From an uncultured Verrucomicrobiota bacterium (GTDB taxonomy: Bacteria > Verrucomicrobiota > Kiritimatiellia > RFP12 > UBA1067), in contig CAMOHV010000075.1 in the NCBI GenBank assembly GCA_946615275.1, positions 1-6,399 of the forward strand: DNA of 6,399 nucleotides, in the 5' to 3' direction. The position numbers were made by a program, and so were the translations under genes. The notes beneath the pieces were generated by a model. It ran no database searches, was not told the origin of the DNA, and saw nothing but the letters and a program-made list of their open reading frames with translations. Every line of letters begins with the position of its first letter. Within the stretch, counting starts at the first letter, position 1. Below are positions 1-4,693 of this stretch, in pieces.

Positions 1-1196
1 GCGGCGCGGCGGGCCTCCTCGGCCTGCTGGGCCTCCTGCGCGGCCTGGTCGGCGAAAAGCATCGTGTCGATGCGGATCGTGCGGTTCTTCAGGACCTGCG
101 GATTCAAATCCTCCACCTCGTTAGACGAGATTATCTCCTTCTTGGGCGCTTCGCCGTGGGAGGCATACGTGCTGCCCTCGGCGGAATGCTCCGGCACGAT
201 GATTATCGCGCCGCATGTGGGACACTCGGCCTCGTAGCCGACAGTCTCCTCGGGCGCGATCACCTCCTGTCCGCATGTCGGGCAGAAGAAGGAGATGGCC
301 TTGTCGCCCTTGATCTCCGGAGCATCCACGAAACCATCGTCGGCGGGCGACTCTTCGGCAGGCGCTTGCTCGACAGGCGGCTGTTCAGCGGACGGCGTCT
401 CTGCGGCGGGCGGCACCTCTGCAACGGGCTGCTCGACAGTCGGCTCCGCGGCAGTCGGTTCTTTGGTTTGCGGCGGCTCGGCCGTCTGCTGCTCGGCGGG
501 CGATTCCATCGCCTGCGTGAATACCGGCTTCTGGACCGGCGGCTCCTCCTGCACCGGGGCAGGTTCTGCTGCGGGCGCGAGTTCCGTTACTGGTGGTGGT
601 TCTGCAGCAGGCGCAGGTTCCACAACGGGCGCGGGCTCCGCGGCAGGCGCAGGCTCCGTAGCAGGTGCGGGCTCCGCGGCAGGCGCAGGCTCCGTTGCAG
701 CCGGCGGTTCCGCAGCGGGTTCCACAACAGGCGCAGGCTCCGCAGCGGGCGGTGGTTCCGTGGCCACGGTTTCTGCCGCGGCGGCCTCCGCAACGGCTGC
801 CGCCACAACCTCCACCGCCTCCGCCTGCTCAACGGCAGCGCTCTCGGCCGCCGCAAGCGCGGCGTACTCCTCGGGCTTCATCGGCGCCACGCGCGGCACG
901 ACGGTCTCCTTCGCGCGCTTGGAGAGCGCCACCCTGAGCGCATCACGCTCGGGCAGCACAAGCATCTCGCCCGTGGCGGGATTGCGGACGTTCCGGGCCT
1001 TGCGGCGCACCACATCGAATTTGCACAGCCCGGGCAGAATGAAGAAATTAGCCTTAGCCTCCCTGTAGGCGATCTCGATTATTGCCTCCAGCGCCGCCCG
1101 CGCCTGGTTCTGCGTGATGCCGGAGCGGAACGCCAGCTCCTTTATGAGGCGGCTCTTCGTGTAAACTCTCTTCTTTGGACTTCCCGGATTTTCCAT
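1..1196 (-). CDS. HU-family DNA-binding protein with Pro/Ala/Glu linker and zinc ribbon (C-terminus off the left edge)
   Basis: I read this frame directly on the minus strand: it is open from the ATG at 1196-1194 to the left edge, giving 398 codons and no stop. Residues about 9-97 are an HU/IHF-like fold. The beta-arm signature RNPATGEM has its presumed DNA-intercalating proline at residue 73, preceded by LPGLCKFDVVRRKARNV. Residues about 100-145 are Ala/Glu-rich and probably helical. Residues 147-218 are a repeated EPAPAAEPAP-type segment, and the Pro/Glu-rich linker continues to about 290. A zinc ribbon follows, C305-x2-C308-x16-C325-x2-C328 (both CPTCG). After about residue 350 an Ala/Gln/Glu-rich, possibly coiled-coil tail runs off the window. 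Typical HU is about 90-100 aa, so this is at least four times longer. The start is supported by GGAGGA 6 nt upstream. It should bind and bend DNA in the nucleoid; what the ribbon contacts is unknown. The linker is acidic, unlike the basic KPAA tails of AlgP/histone-H1-like proteins. It is divergent from the PAS-kinase operon, behind a sigma-54 promoter. Confidence 0.88.
   Translation of the reverse strand, partial: MENPGSPKKRVYTKSRLIKELAFRSGITQNQARAALEAIIEIAYREAKANFFILPGLCKFDVVRRKARNVRNPATGEMLVLPERDALRVALSKRAKETVVPRVAPMKPEEYAALAAAESAAVEQAEAVEVVAAAVAEAAAAETVATEPPPAAEPAPVVEPAAEPPAATEPAPAAEPAPATEPAPAAEPAPVVEPAPAAEPPPVTELAPAAEPAPVQEEPPVQKPVFTQAMESPAEQQTAEPPQTKEPTAAEPTVEQPVAEVPPAAETPSAEQPPVEQAPAEESPADDGFVDAPEIKGDKAISFFCPTCGQEVIAPEETVGYEAECPTCGAIIIVPEHSAEGSTYASHGEAPKKEIISSNEVEDLNPQVLKNRTIRIDTMLFADQAAQEAQQAEEARRA
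543..758 (-). repeat. Coding repeat: Glu-Pro-Ala linker of the HU-zinc-ribbon protein
   Basis: This degenerate in-frame repeat encodes residues 147-218, built from units such as EPAPAA, EPAPVV and EPAPAT. At DNA level there is an exact 29-nt direct repeat at 631-659 and 667-695, a 36-nt (12-codon) period. A further near-identical pair at about 618-640 and 720-742 is offset by 102 nt (34 codons). All offsets are multiples of three, so copy-number change by slippage would keep the frame. The segment is likely an extended, rigid spacer holding the zinc ribbon away from the HU domain. Confidence 0.85.
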
Positions 1197-1202
1197 TTCA
1201 AT

Positions 1203-1208
1203 TCCTCC
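1203..1208 (-). promoter_or_regulatory. Ribosome binding site of the HU-zinc-ribbon gene
   Basis: The minus strand reads GGAGGA, a strong Shine-Dalgarno sequence, 6 nt before the ATG at 1196. It fixes the start codon. The inferred sigma-54 transcript would begin almost immediately upstream (about 1209), giving a very short leader. Confidence 0.8.
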
Positions 1209-1219
1209 AGCGTCTTTAT

Positions 1220-1236
1220 AGCAACTTCCATGCCAA
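1220..1236 (-). promoter_or_regulatory. Sigma-54 (RpoN) -24/-12 promoter of the HU-zinc-ribbon gene
   Basis: The minus strand reads TTGGCATGGAAGTTGCT. This fits the known sigma-54 consensus (YTGGCACG, four bases, TTGCW) with one common change, T for C in CACG. The GG (plus-strand 1233-1234) and GC (1221-1222) doublets are separated by exactly 10 bp, as required. Predicted initiation is about position 1209, 13 nt before the start codon. A TATAAA follows directly, but the nearest TTGGCA is only 10 bp from it, so a sigma-70 reading does not fit. A AAA+ activator would be needed. Confidence 0.78.
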
Positions 1237-1239
1237 TCC

Positions 1240-1354
1240 CCGCCCCCAGTTCCTTTCTTTCCCTATTCTCATCCTCTTGTTGCCCGCTTCTCCTATTGCC
1301 CTCTTCCTCTTGTCCTATCCTCCTCTTGTCCTAATTCTCCTCTCCCGTCGTCCT
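1240..1354. repeat. Pyrimidine-rich inter-promoter tract with repeated TCCTCTTGT boxes
   Basis: The plus strand is overwhelmingly C and T here, so the minus strand is polypurine. TCCTCTTGT occurs at 1272-1280, 1305-1313 and 1321-1329. The last two extend to a 13-nt identity (TCCTCTTGTCCTA) with a 16-bp period, and a variant TCCTATTGCC lies at 1291-1300. Start-to-start offsets are 19, 14 and 16 bp. The tract fills nearly all the space between two divergent sigma-54 promoters. It could hold upstream activator sites, be a flexible or unusual DNA structure, or be simple low-complexity sequence. There is no coding signal that I trust. Confidence 0.55.
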
Positions 1355-1371
1355 TTGGCATGTTTCTTGCA
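1355..1371 (+). promoter_or_regulatory. Sigma-54 (RpoN) -24/-12 promoter of the PAS-kinase operon
   Basis: The sequence TTGGCATGTTTCTTGCA matches the sigma-54 consensus with the same single T-for-C difference as the opposing promoter. GG is at 1357-1358 and GC at 1369-1370, with the canonical 10 bp between them. Predicted initiation is near 1382, giving a leader of about 23 nt. A TACAAT at 1373-1378 resembles a -10 box, but its distance from TTGGCA is only 12 bp, too short for sigma-70. Confidence 0.8.
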
Positions 1372-1387
1372 ATACAATCAAGTCACT

Positions 1388-1395
1388 AAAGAGGT
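1388..1395 (+). promoter_or_regulatory. Ribosome binding site of the PAS gene
   Basis: AAAGAGGT provides a GAGG core ending 10 nt before the ATG at 1405. It is moderately strong with slightly long spacing, lies within the leader predicted from the sigma-54 promoter, and supports the chosen start. Confidence 0.6.
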
Positions 1396-1404
1396 AGTTT
1401 CAGA

Positions 1405-2019
1405 ATGAAGTTCTGGTTCGGAAAGAAAGAAGAAGAGGAGAAGGCACCCGCGAAGCCGTCCGCCGAGGCCCCCAAGCCGGCAACCGCGCCGGCGCCCCAA
1501 CGCCCCATCACGGTGAAGCCCGCGACCGGCACGCCGCCGCCCCCCGCGGCGGAGCCGGAGCGCCCCGCCGCGCGCGCCGCCACGCCCTCCCCCAACGAGC
1601 GCAAGGCATTGTACTATCAGATGATGAACGCGCTCTACGACGCGGTCCTGGTGGTGGACGACAACGGGCACATCGTCGACTGCAACAACCGCGTAGAGTC
1701 CGTTTTGGACTACACTCGCGACGATCTGTGGGACGCCTCCATCACCACGGTCATACCCGCCATCACGCCCCAGATATTCCACCAGATGAAAGATGGCCTC
1801 CACGGCCAGCATCGCGTCCTCGTCAACGCCAGCTGCAAACGCAAGGACAGCTCCACCTTCCATGGTGAAATCGGCGTCGGCCTCATGGAGCTGATCGGCG
1901 AGAATCTGGTGCTCACCATTCGCAATATTGAGAAACGCAAAAAGCCCCCAGAACCACGAAAACCAGCCATGATTGCAAAAACACGCCCTGAAAAGCCTCA
2001 GAGTTCAAACAATGGCTGA
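1405..2019 (+). CDS. Single-PAS-domain protein with Pro/Ala-rich N-terminal linker
   Basis: This 204-aa protein begins MKFWFGKKEEEEK, a short hydrophobic then charged motif that might touch the membrane surface (speculative). Residues 14-63 are a Pro/Ala-rich disordered linker. Residues about 68-177 form one PAS sensor fold, starting ALYDAVLVVDDNGHIVDCNN and ending LVLTIRNIEKRKK, the usual way a PAS domain closes. Residues 181-204 are a short basic, Pro-rich tail. There is no kinase, cyclase, DNA-binding or receiver domain, so it cannot signal alone by any known output. It sits first in a sigma-54-promoted operon and overlaps the hybrid kinase start by 8 nt. That suggests it acts with that kinase, for instance as a detached cytoplasmic sensor or adaptor. 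Ligand or cofactor cannot be told from the sequence. I am confident of the PAS assignment but not of the biological role. Confidence 0.87.
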   Translation: MKFWFGKKEEEEKAPAKPSAEAPKPATAPAPQRPITVKPATGTPPPPAAEPERPAARAATPSPNERKALYYQMMNALYDAVLVVDDNGHIVDCNNRVESVLDYTRDDLWDASITTVIPAITPQIFHQMKDGLHGQHRVLVNASCKRKDSSTFHGEIGVGLMELIGENLVLTIRNIEKRKKPPEPRKPAMIAKTRPEKPQSSNNG

Positions 2020-4693
2020 TTTTCGCAAAAACGCAAACGAAACGCCCTCCGACGCCCCGCGCCGGCAGAGCGCTTTTTCGCGTGCAATCCATTCGATCCG
2101 CACGCGCTACGCCTTCGCCACGGCGATGTTTCTGCTCGCGATTCTAGGCATTTTCTACATTGGCGGACGCATCACGCTCGTGCATCTTCTCCGCGACGCC
2201 GAGAAGCAAGTGAAGGAGATCGGCGACGACATCGGCAGGCTCGCCTACCGCAACGCGGCGCACGTCCGGGAATTCGTCACGAAGAAGGCCGCCGGCATAT
2301 CGGCGTCTCTGGACAAGGGCCTGGACAGCCCGCTCGAATCGTTCCTCGGCAGCAAGGGCGAACATGAGATATCGCTGGCTATGTATCTGACCGACGACGG
2401 CACCCTGCGTGAAGGAGTCGTGCCAGGCCCCGGCGGAAAGGCGGTCAAGATCACGAGCAAGGACTTCAAGCCCTACGCCAAGGCGTTCCACGACTGGGCG
2501 GCGACGCTGGCCTCCGGCGTACCGCCCCCATCCACGGGGCTCGTGCGCATCAGGGGGAACACGCACTACGTCTCGCTCGCGCACATCGCAAGCGGCGGCT
2601 ATCTGGCGCTCGGCGCGCCCTTCAACACCGGCATATTCTCCTCGAAGATGGACGGGAACTTCGCCGGCGCCACGGTGCGCGTCACAAACCGACGGGCCGA
2701 TATCGCGGTGAGCATCTCCGCGCCATCGTCCTCGGCCGCGCAGAAGCGGATGTCGTTCGGAATCGTCCCCATGCTCTCCGAGGCCGTAGACTTCTACTCC
2801 GGCGGATTCTGGAAGCTCGGCACGAACCCTTTCGAGGCCGTATTCACCATCCGCGACATCGCCGGCAACGCCGTCTCCATGATCGCCGTCTCGCTCCCGC
2901 GAACCTTCTCCAAGATCACCACGCTCGCGCTCGGCCGCCTCACGTTCTTCATCGCCATGATCGGCATACTCCTCATCCTGCCGATCTTCTGGCTCCAGAA
3001 CCACATGCTCCTCAACCCGCTCTCGAAGATGATAGAGCGCATCCGCGAGATAGGCGAGCACCACGACGACACCAACTGTCCGCAGCTCGAATGGAGCGGC
3101 AAGGACGAGTTCGCCCTCCTCGCGACGTCGGTGAACCGCATGCTCGAGACGCTCTCGCGCCGTACCATCGCCATCGCCGAGAGCGAATCGCGCCAGCGCG
3201 CCCTTCTCGCCGCCGCCCCCGACGGCTTCGCCGTATTCGACCGGTCCCACCGCCTCGTGACCGTGATAAAGCACCCCGACGGCGTAGAGCCCTTCCCCGG
3301 CCTTGTCGAGCGCGAGCCGCCTTCCCCGGAAGTCTGGGGCGAATCCGGCACTCACGCCTTCAACGCCGCCGTCGACGCCTCCTTCGAAGGCGACCGCGAG
3401 AAATCCCGCGCGCACCTCGCCACGAAGACAGCCTCCGGCGCGACCCGCGACGTCGAGTTCCGCTTCTCGCGCATGGACGACCACTTCACCCTGGCGCTCA
3501 TGCGCGACATCACAAGCGACTACGCCGAGCACCGCCGCCTCATCTCCACCGAGCAGCGCCGCGGACACGCCAGCAAGCAGGAGTCAATGGCCCTGCTGGC
3601 CGCCGGCATCGCGCACGACGTCAACAACATCCTCTCCATCGTCCTCAACACCGCCGAGATAACGTGGATGGACGAGACCGACAACGAGGTCCGCGCCGCC
3701 GTCGACACCATCCGCGACGCCGTCCGCCGCGGCTCCGGCATGATGCGCGAGCTGATGGCCTTCGCCGGCGAGACGAAGATATCCCTCAAGCAGATGGATC
3801 CGGCGGACATCGTGCGCGAGGCCCAGCGCCTCGCCGCGCGTGCCACAACCCCCAATGTATCCGTCACCTACGACCTCCCCTCAGGGCTCCCGCCGGTGGA
3901 CGTCGACCCCGACCAGATGTGGAAGGTGTTCTTCAACCTCATAAAGAACGCCTCCGAGGCCATGAAGACGCGCCCCGGCGCGATAGAAGTGTCCGCCCGC
4001 GCATGCAACCTCACGCAGTCCGCCGCAGAAGCTTTCATGTGCTCCAGCCCCCTGAAGCCGGGCCCAGGCGTCCTCTTCCGCATCTCCGACAACGGCCCCG
4101 GCATCAACCCGCTTCTCGTGAAGCGCATCTTCGACCCGTACATCTCCTCCAAGGGCTCCGGACACGGCCTCGGCCTCGCCATAGTGTACGCCACCGTCGA
4201 CGCCCATGGCGGCGGCATCCGCGTCATCTCCGCCCTGGAGCGCGGCACCACCTTCGAGATATTCCTCCCCGCCGCCTCCACGCTCGCGCCCCAGGAGGCC
4301 CCCAAGGCCGCCGACTCCGACTCCGCCCTGGGCGACATACTCCTCGTGGACGACGACGACAGCATCCTGCGCACAACTTCGATACTGCTCCGCACCATGA
4401 AGGCGACCGTCCACACCGCCAAGGACCGCCACGCCGCCCTTCTGCAGTTCCGCGCGCTGGCCCCGCGCCTCAAGGCCGTGATACTCGACGCGCACATCGG
4501 CCCGCTCTCGACGGTCCGTCTTCTGCGCATCTTCCGCCTCGTGGCGCCGAACATCCCGGTCGTCATCACATCGGGCTCCTCCCCGGAGGCGATCGAGGAG
4601 CTCTTCTCGGAGCAGCCCTACAACGCATTCCTCGCGAAGCCCTACACGCTCGCCGAGCTCAAATCCGCCATCGCGAGCGCGATGCGCGGCTAA
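2012..4693 (+). CDS. Membrane-bound hybrid sensor histidine kinase with C-terminal receiver
   Basis: This 893-aa inner-membrane kinase has the following order. TM1 is at about 33-52, an extracytoplasmic sensor region at about 53-308 (not recognised with confidence), and TM2 at about 309-329. HAMP follows at about 330-385, then a divergent PAS-like region at about 397-505. HisKA carries the presumed phosphorylated H535 in AGIAHDVNN. The HATPase has the N-box with N646, G1 as D693-N-G-P-G and G2 as GHGLG at 717-721. A receiver follows at about 776-893, with acidic residues D780/D781, phospho-acceptor D826, T853 and K876. All catalytic residues are present, so kinase and receiver should be active. 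Output must be relayed to another protein not seen here. The ATG at 2012 is chosen because it overlaps the PAS stop (ATGGCTGA), suggesting translational coupling. A TTG at 1973 would add 13 residues; neither start has a clear Shine-Dalgarno. The H-box style is like that of NtrB-type kinases, which often work with sigma-54 activators, a link that is only inference here. Confidence 0.93.
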   Translation: MADFRKNANETPSDAPRRQSAFSRAIHSIRTRYAFATAMFLLAILGIFYIGGRITLVHLLRDAEKQVKEIGDDIGRLAYRNAAHVREFVTKKAAGISASLDKGLDSPLESFLGSKGEHEISLAMYLTDDGTLREGVVPGPGGKAVKITSKDFKPYAKAFHDWAATLASGVPPPSTGLVRIRGNTHYVSLAHIASGGYLALGAPFNTGIFSSKMDGNFAGATVRVTNRRADIAVSISAPSSSAAQKRMSFGIVPMLSEAVDFYSGGFWKLGTNPFEAVFTIRDIAGNAVSMIAVSLPRTFSKITTLALGRLTFFIAMIGILLILPIFWLQNHMLLNPLSKMIERIREIGEHHDDTNCPQLEWSGKDEFALLATSVNRMLETLSRRTIAIAESESRQRALLAAAPDGFAVFDRSHRLVTVIKHPDGVEPFPGLVEREPPSPEVWGESGTHAFNAAVDASFEGDREKSRAHLATKTASGATRDVEFRFSRMDDHFTLALMRDITSDYAEHRRLISTEQRRGHASKQESMALLAAGIAHDVNNILSIVLNTAEITWMDETDNEVRAAVDTIRDAVRRGSGMMRELMAFAGETKISLKQMDPADIVREAQRLAARATTPNVSVTYDLPSGLPPVDVDPDQMWKVFFNLIKNASEAMKTRPGAIEVSARACNLTQSAAEAFMCSSPLKPGPGVLFRISDNGPGINPLLVKRIFDPYISSKGSGHGLGLAIVYATVDAHGGGIRVISALERGTTFEIFLPAASTLAPQEAPKAADSDSALGDILLVDDDDSILRTTSILLRTMKATVHTAKDRHAALLQFRALAPRLKAVILDAHIGPLSTVRLLRIFRLVAPNIPVVITSGSSPEAIEELFSEQPYNAFLAKPYTLAELKSAIASAMRG

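Noticed and set aside
543..758. Possible CRISPR or other non-coding repeat array
   Set aside because: Repeat periods are multiples of three, with no spacer structure, and lie within a continuous reading frame encoding a Pro-Ala-Glu linker.
1214..1219. TATAAA on the minus strand and TACAAT (1373-1378) on the plus strand as sigma-70 -10 boxes
   Set aside because: The only -35-like hexamers (TTGGCA) are 10 and 12 bp away, too close for sigma-70. The same bases fit sigma-54 spacing exactly.
156..1334. Plus-strand reading frames of 392 and 257 residues across the left third
   Set aside because: They are Arg/Gly/Cys- or Ser/Ala/Gly-rich shadows of the minus-strand HU-zinc-ribbon gene, which shows clear domains and a ribosome binding site.
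1376..1388. IHF-like site AATCAAGTCACTA
   Set aside because: It has one mismatch to WATCAANNNNTTR and sits at the predicted transcription start rather than between activator site and promoter, where IHF normally helps sigma-54.
2144..3568. 474-residue minus-strand frame inside the kinase gene
   Set aside because: It is antisense to a kinase with all motifs intact, has low-complexity Glu/Arg/Val composition and no recognisable domain. Long antisense frames are expected in GC-rich DNA.
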